23,952 nt of DNA from MGBC131033 sp910585655 (GCA_949502025.1 CATBCG010000086.1:1-23952), one strand, 5' to 3'. Counted from the first letter of the stretch, positions 15,347 through 23,855 are shown. Notes: generated from the letters alone by a model not told the origin. Program-made: numbers and translations.

Positions 15347-16663
15347 GTGAAAGCTTCTTCTAAAAAAACAACCTATCTTGTTTCTCTCATAATAAGCGTA
15401 GCCGCTCTACTGACCTTAGCTGTCTTTCTCTTTCTTACTCTGCGCAGAGCAAGCAACAAACAAGAACATGAAAAAACACCTTCCGCTCCCAACTATACAA
15501 CTTCAGACCATGACAACTCTGATGATACTCCTACTCCAACAGATAAAATAGAAAAAACAGAAGAGGAAGAAGAGACAAAAGAAGAAGAGACAAATACTCC
15601 CTTTGACAGCGCCAATCAAATCGCCGATCGACTGTCCTCTATGAGTTTAGAGGAAAAGGTCGCACAGTTATTTTTTATTACTCCAGAAGCATTGACCGGT
15701 TTTCAAACGGTAACAGCCGCCGGAGAAACTACCAAAGCCGCCCTGGATCGCTATCCGGTCGGCGGGTTGGTTTATTTTTCACAAAATCTGCTTTCTCCCA
15801 CACAGACCAAAGAGATGCTCTCTACCATACAGGATTATATGACAGAAAAACAGGGATTTCCGATTTTTCTAGGTGTGGACGAAGAAGGCGGACGAGTGCT
15901 GCGGATTGGAAATAAAAAAGCTTTTGAAGTGGAACGGATTGAGGCAATGGGAGAGCTGGCAAAGCAGCAGGATCTTCAGGTGATCGAGCAAGCCGGAGCA
16001 ACCATCGGCGCCTATCTGTCCGATTTAGGCTTTACCGTAGACTTCGCGCCTGATGCTGATGTTATCACAAACAGTGAAAATCAGGTAATCGGCGACCGCT
16101 CCTTTGGCACCAATCCTCAAGTAGTAGCCGATATGGCGTGGGCATTTTGTAAAGGACTGCATACCAAACATATTTTTGCCGCCTACAAGCATTTCCCTGG
16201 GCATGGCGGCACAACAGAGGATTCCCATACCGGATATGCCTTTTCTTATAAAACTTTAGACGAGCTAAAAGAACAGGAACTGGTTCCCTTCCAGGCTGGA
16301 TGTGAAAAAGGCGTGGATTTCATTATGGTAGCGCACATTTCTCTTCCAAATGTAACCAGCGACGATCTTCCTGCCTCTCTTTCCAAAGTCTTAATAACCG
16401 ATCTGCTGCGAACAGAAATGGGCTATCAAGGCATTATCATTACTGATGCACTAGGCATGGGAGCTATCGCCAATCATTACAGTTCCGCCGAATCAGCCCT
16501 TTTGGCTTTGGAAGCCGGCTGTGATATGCTGCTTATGCCAGAGAATTTTTCAGAAGCTTACTTGGCAGTGCTTCAGGCAGTTGCCGACGGACGGCTGACC
16601 GAAGAACGAATCGATGCCTCGGTCATGCGGATTTTATCGGCAAAATTGTTAAAGGACAACTAA
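15347..16663 (+). CDS. Membrane-anchored GH3 beta-N-acetylhexosaminidase (NagZ-like)
   Basis: A 438-residue protein when started at the GTG at 15347. The frame is open to a TTG at 15197, but that TTG overlaps the probable -35 box and the residues between look non-coding. The GTG gives a normal N-terminus: KASSKK, then a membrane segment about 10-32. An acidic linker (about 60-85) and the GH3 barrel (about 90-438) follow. NagZ hallmarks are K281-HFPGHG with D292-S-H294, the His/Asp acid-base dyad of hexosaminidase GH3 enzymes, and nucleophile D367 in TDALGMG. It likely removes terminal N-acetylglucosamine from peptidoglycan or glycans outside the membrane. The assignment is secure; the exact start is less so. 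Confidence 0.88.
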   Translation: MKASSKKTTYLVSLIISVAALLTLAVFLFLTLRRASNKQEHEKTPSAPNYTTSDHDNSDDTPTPTDKIEKTEEEEETKEEETNTPFDSANQIADRLSSMSLEEKVAQLFFITPEALTGFQTVTAAGETTKAALDRYPVGGLVYFSQNLLSPTQTKEMLSTIQDYMTEKQGFPIFLGVDEEGGRVLRIGNKKAFEVERIEAMGELAKQQDLQVIEQAGATIGAYLSDLGFTVDFAPDADVITNSENQVIGDRSFGTNPQVVADMAWAFCKGLHTKHIFAAYKHFPGHGGTTEDSHTGYAFSYKTLDELKEQELVPFQAGCEKGVDFIMVAHISLPNVTSDDLPASLSKVLITDLLRTEMGYQGIIITDALGMGAIANHYSSAESALLALEAGCDMLLMPENFSEAYLAVLQAVADGRLTEERIDASVMRILSAKLLKDN

Positions 16664-16667
16664 AAGT

Positions 16668-16686
16668 GAAGCTGGCTTCCTTTTTT
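16668..16686 (+). terminator. Weak possible terminator after the GH3 gene
   Basis: GAAG (16668-16671) and CTTC (16676-16679) around a CTGG loop are followed by TTTTTT (16681-16686). The stem is only four pairs, so termination would be inefficient. Confidence 0.3.
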
Positions 16687-16838
16687 ATCATTCGTTCCGA
16701 GAAAAAAACAAAAAACAGCAAATTCCTCAGGAAACCTTTAGTAACCTGTTTAGCCACCCCTTAGATGCTCCAATCCTGTTTATTGATTTTTCTTAAAAAT
16801 TTAAGATTCCACCCCTTTCCTTTTTCGCTCCGGTTTTG

Positions 16839-16844
16839 TATAAT
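16839..16844 (+). promoter_or_regulatory. Candidate -10 box of the DUF6106-like gene
   Basis: TATAAT lies 38 bases before the ATG at 16882, with TG directly in front of it. No good -35 hexamer is present. Apart from this and the weak terminator, the stretch 16664-16881 shows nothing. Confidence 0.45.
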
Positions 16845-16881
16845 AAGAATAGAAAACGTCAAACGAGAAAGGGGGATTTTT

Positions 16882-17382
16882 ATGACACGCGAAACTTATG
16901 CAGAAGCAGGCGTGAAGCAAAAGGGAACCATCAAGCTTATGGCAATCCGCGTCGGACTCATCCTGCTGCTGTTTATTTCCATGATGGTTAGCCAGCTCGC
17001 CAGCTTTTTATATATTTTACCTGCATTGGCACTGGTCGGGTTAATTTATATTTTCCCAAAACTAAACCTGGAGTATGAGTATATTTATGTAGACGGGCAA
17101 ATCGACTTTGACCGCATTATGGGAGGCGCCAAGCGAAAAACCGTTCTGCGGGTGGATTTGGATAATGTAGAGCTAGTCGCTCCCAGCGATTCGGACGAGC
17201 TTTTAGCCTACTCTCACAAAGAGGATATGGTGACAAAAAACTACTCCTCCCTCCAGCCAGACAGCAAAACCTGGAGCCTGATTACAGCGATAGATGGAAA
17301 ATATACCAAAGTTATCTTTGAGCCGTCTGAAAAAATGTTGGAATGTATGCGTTGGAAAGCGCCTAGGAAGATAAAGGGGTAG
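16882..17382 (+). CDS. DUF6106-like two-helix membrane protein, function unknown
   Basis: A 166-residue protein. The start at 16882 has GGGGG upstream; a frame-open extension to 16765 lacks such a site and would include the probable -10 box. Residues about 16-55 form two closely spaced membrane helices (LMAIRVGLILLLFISMMV and LASFLYILPALALVGLIYIF). A soluble domain follows with LEYEYIYVDGQIDFDRIMGG, KRKTVLRVDLDNVELVAPSD and a C-terminal KVIFEPSEKMLECMRWKAPR. This pattern matches the small DUF6106 family that I associate with Lachnospiraceae; no role is established. It is monocistronic and ends at a strong terminator. Confidence 0.8.
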   Translation: MTRETYAEAGVKQKGTIKLMAIRVGLILLLFISMMVSQLASFLYILPALALVGLIYIFPKLNLEYEYIYVDGQIDFDRIMGGAKRKTVLRVDLDNVELVAPSDSDELLAYSHKEDMVTKNYSSLQPDSKTWSLITAIDGKYTKVIFEPSEKMLECMRWKAPRKIKG

Positions 17383-17405
17383 GGTGGAAGCCTATCCAGA
17401 AAATT

Positions 17406-17441
17406 AAAAGGCGGAACTAAACATGGACAGTTCCGCCTTTT
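17406..17441. terminator. Strong intrinsic terminator between convergent units
   Basis: A perfect 13-bp stem (17406-17418 and 17429-17441) with a 10-base loop is followed by further T on the plus strand. On the minus strand the T-run is shorter, but it may also help end the glycosylation operon. A 7-bp hairpin AACAGTT/AACTGTT (17467-17483) lies closer to that operon's stop. Confidence 0.85.
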
Positions 17442-17489
17442 TGTTGTGTCATAGTAAAGGAACAGAAACAGTTAAAAACTGTTACTCTT

Positions 17490-18371
17490 TTATCTAACCC
17501 GATACTTTAATTTATCCCGCTGCACCTGTTCAATCGGCAAGACCTCCTGAGACTTACTCGTCAAAGCCGCATAGGTTGAGAGCAGATTCCTTTTCAGCCT
17601 TCTCACACCATCCGGCTCTAAGGAAGCAGCATGATCGGTTCCTTTCCAGGTACGGTTCAACGTATAATGCCGTTCAATAATCGAAGCGCCCAGCGTATAC
17701 GCTGCGATATCCACTGCAATTCCATTGTGATGCCCAGAAAAGCCAATTTCTTTTACAATTGTTCCATAAGACTCCACCAAACGGCTGATTTCCAACAAAC
17801 AAACATCTTCAAACGGCACAGGATAACCAGATGTACAAGAATACAACACCAAATCCTGATTCCGTTTCTTCTCTTCAAATAAATGGATCAGTTCTTCCTC
17901 TTCTTTCCGTTCTGTCATTCCCAAAGAAACATGGATTTCTCCTCCATAGTTCTCACAAAGCCAGGAAAGCATTTCATAATGATTGTTGCACGCGCTTGGG
18001 ATTTTTATTAACTCTGGCTCTAACGCTGCTATCTCCTTGGCTGAAGTTAAATCCCAGACAGAAGTGGAATATACAATTCCCAATTCCTCACAGGCTGCTT
18101 TGAGCTGTTTATGCTGGTCTGCTGTAAACTCCAAAAATTCCCGATGCTCTCCATAGGTACTTCCATAAGAGTTATAGGGATTCGGATGCGGCGCATTGTA
18201 TTGCTCTGGCGTTAGCAGTTCCCGGTTATTCCGTTTCTGAAATTTAATGACATCTGCCTCGCAAAAAATCTTTGCAATCTTAATCATTTCCAGTGCCGTT
18301 TCCAATTCTCCCTTATGGTTACAGCCCACTTCTGCTACTAACCTTGGTTTTTTGTAATTGATTTGACTCAT
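17490..18371 (-). CDS. NeuB-family (sialic-acid-synthase-like) protein lacking the SAF domain
   Basis: A 293-residue (beta/alpha)8 synthase of the NeuB family, which condenses phosphoenolpyruvate with an acylamino-hexose to give a nine-carbon sugar acid. Family motifs present are AEVGCNHKGE (13-22) and IKFQKR (42-47). A metal-site region follows, GFSGHHNG (210-217) with H213, then IIERHYTLNRTWKGTDHAASLEP (231-253) with H235 and D246. Typical NeuB, PseI and LegI proteins have 330-360 residues with a C-terminal antifreeze-like SAF domain that completes the active site. That domain is absent here, and the stop is followed by hairpins rather than a continued frame. GGAGGG precedes the ATG. It is the last gene of the operon. 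The product sugar is unknown. Confidence 0.85.
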   Translation of the reverse strand: MSQINYKKPRLVAEVGCNHKGELETALEMIKIAKIFCEADVIKFQKRNNRELLTPEQYNAPHPNPYNSYGSTYGEHREFLEFTADQHKQLKAACEELGIVYSTSVWDLTSAKEIAALEPELIKIPSACNNHYEMLSWLCENYGGEIHVSLGMTERKEEEELIHLFEEKKRNQDLVLYSCTSGYPVPFEDVCLLEISRLVESYGTIVKEIGFSGHHNGIAVDIAAYTLGASIIERHYTLNRTWKGTDHAASLEPDGVRRLKRNLLSTYAALTSKSQEVLPIEQVQRDKLKYRVR

Positions 18372-18390
18372 TTTTATTCCCTCCTGTTTT

Positions 18391-19578
18391 TTATGTAACG
18401 TTCTTATTTCGTTTCTCCAACCACTCTAACATATCTGCTAAATATAGTTTATTTTCCTGTTCCAGCCTTTTTTGTACGGTTTCATTTTCCTTTCGCCAAA
18501 GATCTGGATTCGACAAAGCCATTTCTACCTGTTCTATCAAGCAACTGGCAAAACCAGGTTCATCCGATGGAAGTAAACGATGGGAAAGCCCGATGTCTTC
18601 ATACATTTTTTTATGCTTTTCAAAATTGACAATCCCGATTGTCGGTGTATTTCCTGCAATCGCCGCAATATTAGCATGATACCGCATCCCCAATACCAAA
18701 TCCGACTGCCTGTACAAATCTGCTATATATCCTCCATCTGTTATTTTCCCATTGAGGCAAGGCGCTATAGATACCCTGGTACGTAACAACGGATCTGGTA
18801 ACTTAGATATGACCTGATAAGTCAGTTCTAAATCTTTTATGATATGAGGAACCATTACAAGATATAAGTCAGGGTTATGTTCCAAAAGATAGGAAAAGGC
18901 AATTTGACATTCTTTGCAAAAATCTTCAACTGTTAAACGTTCTTTTGACTCCCTGGAAGCGAAACGTATGCTCAAAGAATCTCCTGCCACATTTACTGCT
19001 AAAATTTTCTTTTTTTCCTCCTGCCTTTGTTCCGGTAACTCCACATGATGATAGCGCTGTGGCTTTACAAAAAAACCGCCGTCCGGAATCTTTCGGACAT
19101 TTTTTGTTATATTCGTATCATAATAACGGTTCAGAATTTCCTGCGAACCATCATTTCGTACTGTGATATACTCTTTTCTTTCTATCAGTTTTTCTAAAAA
19201 AGCGCCGAATTTATTGATATTATCTTGCGAAACAGTCCCTTTTTTATCATCTACACCTAGTCCATTCAATAAAATAGGTACTTTTATTTTTTCCAGGCAA
19301 TCCTCTGACATATCAATCGTTGTCCCGGTAGCGGAATAATCCCAGCATAATTCAAAAAAATTTCCTCCGCCAAAGACTAATAAATCAAACTGATTCGCAT
19401 ATTCTGCAAATGCCTGATCAAATTTCCGCATACTCCAAGAACGGTAAAATTCTCTCATTTCCAGTTCGCTATATTGAATTAACCCGGTATATTCCTCTTC
19501 TAACATCCTACGAAAACCCATATGGTTGATATAATCTCCCACGTTTCCATTAAAGCTTGCTACATGAAGAACCTTCAT
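18391..19578 (-). CDS. Polysaccharide pyruvyl transferase family protein
   Basis: A 395-residue protein of the CsaB/WcaK-type pyruvyl transferase family, which adds ketal pyruvate from phosphoenolpyruvate to glycan sugars. The N-terminus, VLHVASFNGNVGDYINHMGFR (3-23), is the typical glycine-containing start of the family. The first domain carries VFGGGNFFELCWDY (68-81). The second carries GMRYHANIAAIAGNTPTIGI (297-316), including the conserved RYHA. The ATG overlaps the end of the HAD gene by 29 bases, which suggests coupled translation. In this neighbourhood it would modify a surface or flagellar glycan. The exact acceptor cannot be inferred. Confidence 0.85.
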   Translation of the reverse strand: MKVLHVASFNGNVGDYINHMGFRRMLEEEYTGLIQYSELEMREFYRSWSMRKFDQAFAEYANQFDLLVFGGGNFFELCWDYSATGTTIDMSEDCLEKIKVPILLNGLGVDDKKGTVSQDNINKFGAFLEKLIERKEYITVRNDGSQEILNRYYDTNITKNVRKIPDGGFFVKPQRYHHVELPEQRQEEKKKILAVNVAGDSLSIRFASRESKERLTVEDFCKECQIAFSYLLEHNPDLYLVMVPHIIKDLELTYQVISKLPDPLLRTRVSIAPCLNGKITDGGYIADLYRQSDLVLGMRYHANIAAIAGNTPTIGIVNFEKHKKMYEDIGLSHRLLPSDEPGFASCLIEQVEMALSNPDLWRKENETVQKRLEQENKLYLADMLEWLEKRNKNVT

Positions 19579-19939
19579 CCTCCTTTTCCCCCATTTCCAA
19601 CAATACGTTCATATCCAACATCCTATCATCCACATAATAATCCGCATTTGGTTTTCCAAAATGCAGTTCATGATAGCTCAGTCCCCAATCTGATAATTGT
19701 TTCTCTGTTACCTCTCTCCAATCAATCCCTGTCACATATCCTCTGGCGGTAAATAATATGATTTCATGTCCCTGCGCATATAACTGATTTATCACCTGTA
19801 TCATTTTTCTATTTGGTTTAGCAGATTCATAATCCGTTCCATGACTTGGCTCTGTAATAACACCGTCAATATCAAAAACAAATCGCTTGGGAGAAGAATG
19901 TCCCAGCTCTTCCCGTAACCGAACTGCCCGTCCCTTCAT
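19550..19939 (-). CDS. Small HAD-superfamily phosphatase, glycan-biosynthesis type
   Basis: A 129-residue minimal HAD phosphatase without a large cap. Motif I is F22-D23-I-D25-G, with nucleophile D23 and acid/base D25. Motif II is the threonine in LFTARG, and the C-terminal motif reads GKPNADYYVDDR, holding the lysine and acidic pair. This short form is usually annotated as a capsular-polysaccharide or sugar-phosphate phosphatase. Next to a NeuB-like synthase it could dephosphorylate a precursor or a 9-phosphate product, as in the phosphorylated sialic-acid route; this is inference. It sits 34 bases after a Maf gene and overlaps the pyruvyl transferase gene. Confidence 0.82.
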   Translation of the reverse strand: MKGRAVRLREELGHSSPKRFVFDIDGVITEPSHGTDYESAKPNRKMIQVINQLYAQGHEIILFTARGYVTGIDWREVTEKQLSDWGLSYHELHFGKPNADYYVDDRMLDMNVLLEMGEKEDEGSSCSKL

Positions 19940-19973
19940 TCACATTTCTCCTTCCATATGCCCATTAGAAGAC

Positions 19974-21620
19974 CTAAAACAGATCTTTCAGTCTAACATT
20001 TGGCACTCCTTTGATTGCTACACCGCCTTCTGTCGCATTTTGAAAACGCACCTGCGGATTCTTTTCCACTAATCCTTCTAAACGTATCCGGAATAATTCT
20101 AAATTTCTTGGAACAGGAACCATATTCCCCAAAATGTCTTCCCTTTGATAGCAAAAACCGGTTTCTTTATTCAATTCTGTACCAGAAGTCCCTTCCGCAT
20201 GTCTTTTATTTTTACTATATGCCAAATCTTGTCCTACAAAAACAACTTCCTTCGCGCCTAACTGGATTGCCACTGATAATGCTATAATAGCAACCGATCC
20301 TCCTGCTTCAAGCAGGGGCCAGTTTTTTTGTTCTGCCAACTTTTCTGCTGGTTCAAATCCTCTCTGGCAAAGAATATACTTTTTCCCCGGATAATTTTGA
20401 ACATAGCTCCAGGAAGCTGTTGACAAAAATAATAAAGGAACTTCCATACTTTCTATCCCCTCTAACAGTTTTCTTTGCTTTTGAGAAGATTCGCTGATAA
20501 CGACATAATCTGGCTGAATCCCGACTTGAAGCAACTTCCGAACTACCGGAGCTGTCGCCAGAATAATATCTTCTGCCTTTTTATGCCTTAGCTCCAAATA
20601 ATTGTCATCTAAGGAAGGGCCTGCAGAAACAATAAAAAACCGTTTCCCCTCTTCCTTTTCTTTTAACGTTTGGATACTGTCGCAATGCAGCCGTATATTT
20701 TCACGAAAATTTTGCTGTAACTGTAAAAGCTGATTTTTTACTGACTGGTATTGAATAAAGCTCAATTCTAACCACTCTCTTAGTGCCTTATCCCTTGTAA
20801 TCATCACAGATGGATAAAAAGGGATAAAGACTGCGTTTCCTTTCACCCGTTCTTTTCTCAGCTTTTCACCATATGGATCATAGTTCAAACAAATTCTTTC
20901 TTCCTCTAGTAGCTTTGATAAACAACCATACGCTAACGCTATTTCTATGATCGTAAGATCACTTTCATATACCTGAATTTGAAGACTGGAATCTTGTTCC
21001 GATAATGCCAAAATCTGATATCCTAAACCCAATCCATATACAATGTAATCTCTTTGTTCCACTTCATACCAATAGGCTGCTAGTTGTTTCGCCTCCCAAC
21101 CTGGATTGATATTGCTATGCAGATAATAAGGGTATCCTTCTAATTCTGCCGCCACTGTATAAGAACCAGAAGATGTTCGTTCGACCTCATAGCCTCTTTG
21201 CCGCCATAGATTTTTTTCCGGTAACTCTGACAATTTTACTGCCAATTCCAAATCTATCTTTTGCAAGCGTTTTTTTCCTTCTATATACTGGCTTTTATAA
21301 GTACTCTCTTCCTCCTCTTTCGATAATAACAAAGTTTCCTGTAATTTTTCTAAAAATGGCTTTAGCAAACATTCATAAAAATCTGCCATTAAAATATAGT
21401 CTCTTTGTTCCTGTGCCTGCAGGATTCTCGTCAAAATCTCCTTTAATTCTTCTTGCAGATCTTCCTCTAATGCCTCCAATAAGCAAGCCAAACTTTGCAC
21501 GATTGCCGAAATTCGTTTTAAAGCAAATGTATAATTTTGCCGTCGTATCTCTTCTAATACAACCGGAATCTGTTCCAGCAATAGTTGAATGTTTTTTATC
21601 GTATCCATGTCTTGTTTCAT
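19974..21620 (-). CDS. DUF115/Maf-type motility-associated glycosyltransferase with N-terminal helical domain
   Basis: A 548-residue protein of the motility-associated factor family (DUF115, also annotated as MptE-like). Residues 1-100 are a helical domain homologous to the standalone 104-residue protein of this operon. Residues about 130-300 hold the family N-terminal part (YIVYGLGLGYQILAL, 192-206). The DUF115 core carries FFIVSAGPSLDDN (328-340) and VVFVGQDLAYSKNKRHAEG (459-477). In Aeromonas, Campylobacter and Clostridium relatives Maf proteins transfer nonulosonic acids to flagellin Ser/Thr in the cytoplasm. GGAGG precedes the ATG. No flagellin gene is visible, so the acceptor is inferred. 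Confidence 0.85.
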   Translation of the reverse strand: MKQDMDTIKNIQLLLEQIPVVLEEIRRQNYTFALKRISAIVQSLACLLEALEEDLQEELKEILTRILQAQEQRDYILMADFYECLLKPFLEKLQETLLLSKEEEESTYKSQYIEGKKRLQKIDLELAVKLSELPEKNLWRQRGYEVERTSSGSYTVAAELEGYPYYLHSNINPGWEAKQLAAYWYEVEQRDYIVYGLGLGYQILALSEQDSSLQIQVYESDLTIIEIALAYGCLSKLLEEERICLNYDPYGEKLRKERVKGNAVFIPFYPSVMITRDKALREWLELSFIQYQSVKNQLLQLQQNFRENIRLHCDSIQTLKEKEEGKRFFIVSAGPSLDDNYLELRHKKAEDIILATAPVVRKLLQVGIQPDYVVISESSQKQRKLLEGIESMEVPLLFLSTASWSYVQNYPGKKYILCQRGFEPAEKLAEQKNWPLLEAGGSVAIIALSVAIQLGAKEVVFVGQDLAYSKNKRHAEGTSGTELNKETGFCYQREDILGNMVPVPRNLELFRIRLEGLVEKNPQVRFQNATEGGVAIKGVPNVRLKDLF

Positions 21621-21635
21621 GAAACCCTCCAGAGC

Positions 21636-23357
21636 CTATTCTGATTCACCTGGTAATATCTTTTGCATTTCTTTCTCTAATTTCTCACTGCTGTCCTGAT
21701 ACATTTTATAAAATTCTTTTGTCTGACGATATGTTTTTTCTTTATTTTCCATATCATTTTCACCTAAATAGTAGATATCTTGTAATAACTTCTGCGACTC
21801 TCCTTCTGCATAATAATCTAAAAATGGAAGTATCTCATAGGTTCCCATTTTCTCGTTTATAACACCTAATTTTTTTATTTGCCTTCCATATTTTGGTTCA
21901 TCAATGCTTTTGTTTCTACATGCTTTCAGCAGTTGTTCTATCAACTCTTCTGCCTCTCTTGCCTGCTCCCTAATTTCTTTTAATTCCAAAATATCATTTT
22001 CTATTTTACGCAATATCATTTGATATTCTTCTTCTGTCACTCTATATCGTATTTTTTCTAATAATTGTGGTACTGATAATGGCAGCAACGGTAATTCTTC
22101 CAACACTTCTGACAATTTTCTTAGCTCGGTTCCTTGTATTCGCGCTCCTCCTTCCGTCGCGTCTATTACGTGCATCCAAGTGTTTTGCTGAATCACCTGT
22201 TCAAACCATCGTAAAAAAATATACCAGTCTCTTCGGGTCTGAATTTGAGTCCCGTCAACTCCTTCTACAGAATATAGATCCATATTCCGGTCACTTCTTT
22301 TATCATCTGCATGAGTTTTGCCATCTTTAAACGCTAAATCCTGTCCTACCAAAATCACTTTTTTTATTCTTAATGCCATACAAACTGTCATTGCCGCAGT
22401 CGCCACAGAACCTCCTGTATCTATCCCTGGCACTGTCTTATTTATGATATCAAATAGCTTTTTTACATAACCATAACCCCCATAAAAGATTAAATTTTCT
22501 TTATGCAGTTCCATGGTTTTCTTATTGGAAGCAAAATTGCATAATAAAGGTATCTTGCCGGTTTCCCCTAAATAATCCGGATTTTTTACCGGATCCAAAG
22601 TAATCGCTAAATCAGGCTGAATACCATGTTCCTTTAAAATCGGTACAGCACGATCTACCGCTAATAGAATTGCCTTTCCCTCTGCTTTCTTTAATTCTCC
22701 TATATTTTGAGCTAAAGATGGTCCCGCTGCTATAATCATAAAAGGAACTTGCTCCGTCAATTCCTCCGGCAATCTTTTTAAAACAGAATTTTGCGGCAGT
22801 AATTGAAGCGCTTTTAACATGTTTTCTGCTCTTTTCGTACCATGTACCACATTAGTAGCAATTACGGATTCCTCTCTTACTTTACAATCTCTAATGATTT
22901 TTAAATAAGCCAAATATTCTTCCTGATAAATTTCTTCATAATGCGGATGAATACAATAAATCGCAGATCTTATATTTTTCCAATCAATATACTGATAAAA
23001 CAAATCAGTCAGCTTTTTTTCCTCCAGTCCCACCAGGATATGTACACGCTTATCCTGACTCAATTCCTCTAGCTGACATTCCCTTTTTACCTGTTCATAT
23101 ACATCCTTATCTGGTTCTACTACGATAAAAATAGTATCTTCCTTTGCTTTCTTCAATAATGCTCTTAAAAAATACCCGCTTCCTAAACCAAAGAGACATA
23201 TTGGTGTTTCTATGCTTTGTATTTGATATTGGCTAGCCCAACGTTCCGCTTCCTTTTCAGGTGCATAAGAGCTATTTAACCTCCAAACATGTTCTTCACT
23301 TTTTAAATATAAAATAGAAGCACCATTTCTAGCTTTTTCTAAGCAACACTCTACCAT
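21636..23357 (-). CDS. DUF115/Maf-type motility-associated glycosyltransferase
   Basis: A 573-residue DUF115 protein. It begins directly with the family N-terminal region (CLFGLGSGYFLRALL, 54-68) and lacks the extra helical domain of its neighbour. The core holds FMIIAAGPSLAQN (206-218), then LLAVDRAVPILKEHGIQPD and VILVGQDLAFKDGKTHADD (334-352). From about residue 440 to the end it is charged and helical. Two diverged Maf copies side by side are common in flagellar glycosylation islands and may differ in site or sugar choice. The ribosome binding region consists of three 9-base repeats in front of the ATG. The gene is AT-rich compared with the MATE and esterase genes. Confidence 0.87.
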   Translation of the reverse strand: MVECCLEKARNGASILYLKSEEHVWRLNSSYAPEKEAERWASQYQIQSIETPICLFGLGSGYFLRALLKKAKEDTIFIVVEPDKDVYEQVKRECQLEELSQDKRVHILVGLEEKKLTDLFYQYIDWKNIRSAIYCIHPHYEEIYQEEYLAYLKIIRDCKVREESVIATNVVHGTKRAENMLKALQLLPQNSVLKRLPEELTEQVPFMIIAAGPSLAQNIGELKKAEGKAILLAVDRAVPILKEHGIQPDLAITLDPVKNPDYLGETGKIPLLCNFASNKKTMELHKENLIFYGGYGYVKKLFDIINKTVPGIDTGGSVATAAMTVCMALRIKKVILVGQDLAFKDGKTHADDKRSDRNMDLYSVEGVDGTQIQTRRDWYIFLRWFEQVIQQNTWMHVIDATEGGARIQGTELRKLSEVLEELPLLPLSVPQLLEKIRYRVTEEEYQMILRKIENDILELKEIREQAREAEELIEQLLKACRNKSIDEPKYGRQIKKLGVINEKMGTYEILPFLDYYAEGESQKLLQDIYYLGENDMENKEKTYRQTKEFYKMYQDSSEKLEKEMQKILPGESE

Positions 23358-23362
23358 ACTAT

Positions 23363-23389
23363 CTTTCTATCCTTTCTATCCTTTCCATC
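23363..23389 (-). repeat. Three 9-bp tandem repeats covering the maf ribosome binding site
   Basis: On the plus strand CTTTCTATC occurs twice and CTTTCCATC once in tandem. On the minus strand this places GATRGAAAG units, containing GGAAAGG/AAAGGA ribosome binding sequences, directly before the ATG at 23357. Confidence 0.7.
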
Positions 23390-23395
23390 TCTAGC

Positions 23396-23710
23396 TTACT
23401 CTTTTTGAATATCCCATTCCTGTAACTGTTCTTTTATTTCATACTGAAGAATATCTGCAAATAATATCATATCCTTTTGCTCCATAGCTCCCATAGCCTC
23501 TAGCAAGCTATTTTTAAATGGCTCTTCTTCATACGGAATCGGCTCTCCTTCCTGAATCGCTTTTGTAACCAAATCCGTTAATTCCATAAACAATCCTAAT
23601 AGATTATGAATAAATACATATGCTTCCTGTTCCTTTTTCTGATAGATTAATTCTGTAACTTCCTCTATTTTCTCTTGCGCCTCTTTTATTTTGATATGTA
23701 ATTCTTCCAC
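23396..23710 (-). CDS. Small helical protein, homologous to the N-terminal domain of the 548-residue Maf protein
   Basis: A 104-residue acidic, helical protein without signal peptide, starting at a GTG with AGGGAGG seven bases upstream. Residues 75-97 (AMEQKDMILFADILQ onward) align without gaps to residues 69-91 of the downstream DUF115 protein (AQEQRDYILMADFYE onward), sharing A-x-E-Q-[KR]-D-x-I-L-[FM]-A-D and a later lysine. The helices before this also match in pattern. It is therefore probably a free-standing version of that accessory domain, perhaps a partner of the second Maf protein, which lacks it. It has no family name that I know. It is the first gene of the operon in the window. 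Confidence 0.7.
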   Translation of the reverse strand: MEELHIKIKEAQEKIEEVTELIYQKKEQEAYVFIHNLLGLFMELTDLVTKAIQEGEPIPYEEEPFKNSLLEAMGAMEQKDMILFADILQYEIKEQLQEWDIQKE

Positions 23711-23833
23711 TTATTTTCCTCCCTATTATATTCATAACTTCTCGGAATCTTCAGCCCTTATTTCATGGGGCTTTCAGACCTCTGTCTCAAAAAATCACCC
23801 ACTTTTTTCTCAAAAACACTTGACAAACCAGTC

Positions 23834-23855
23834 AAAAAATGCGGCGCTTCGCGCC
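23834..23855 (-). terminator. Intrinsic terminator upstream of the glycosylation operon
   Basis: On the minus strand GGCGC-GAA-GCGCC (23855-23843) is followed by GCA and six T (23839-23834). It ends either the unit to the right of the window or a leader transcript. The rest of 23711-23833 holds an AGCCC/GGGCT inverted repeat (23753-23772) and a TTGAC/GTCAA inverted repeat (23821-23835), and no clear promoter. Confidence 0.55.

Noticed and set aside
17467..17483. Main terminator of the glycosylation operon
   Set aside because: The 7-bp hairpin is AT-rich and is followed by no real T-run on the minus strand. The stronger stem at 17406-17441 is more likely to act.
23725..23730. TATAAT as the promoter of the 104-residue gene (minus strand)
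   Set aside because: It lies so close to the GTG that the transcript would begin inside the ribosome binding site. No -35 box fits.
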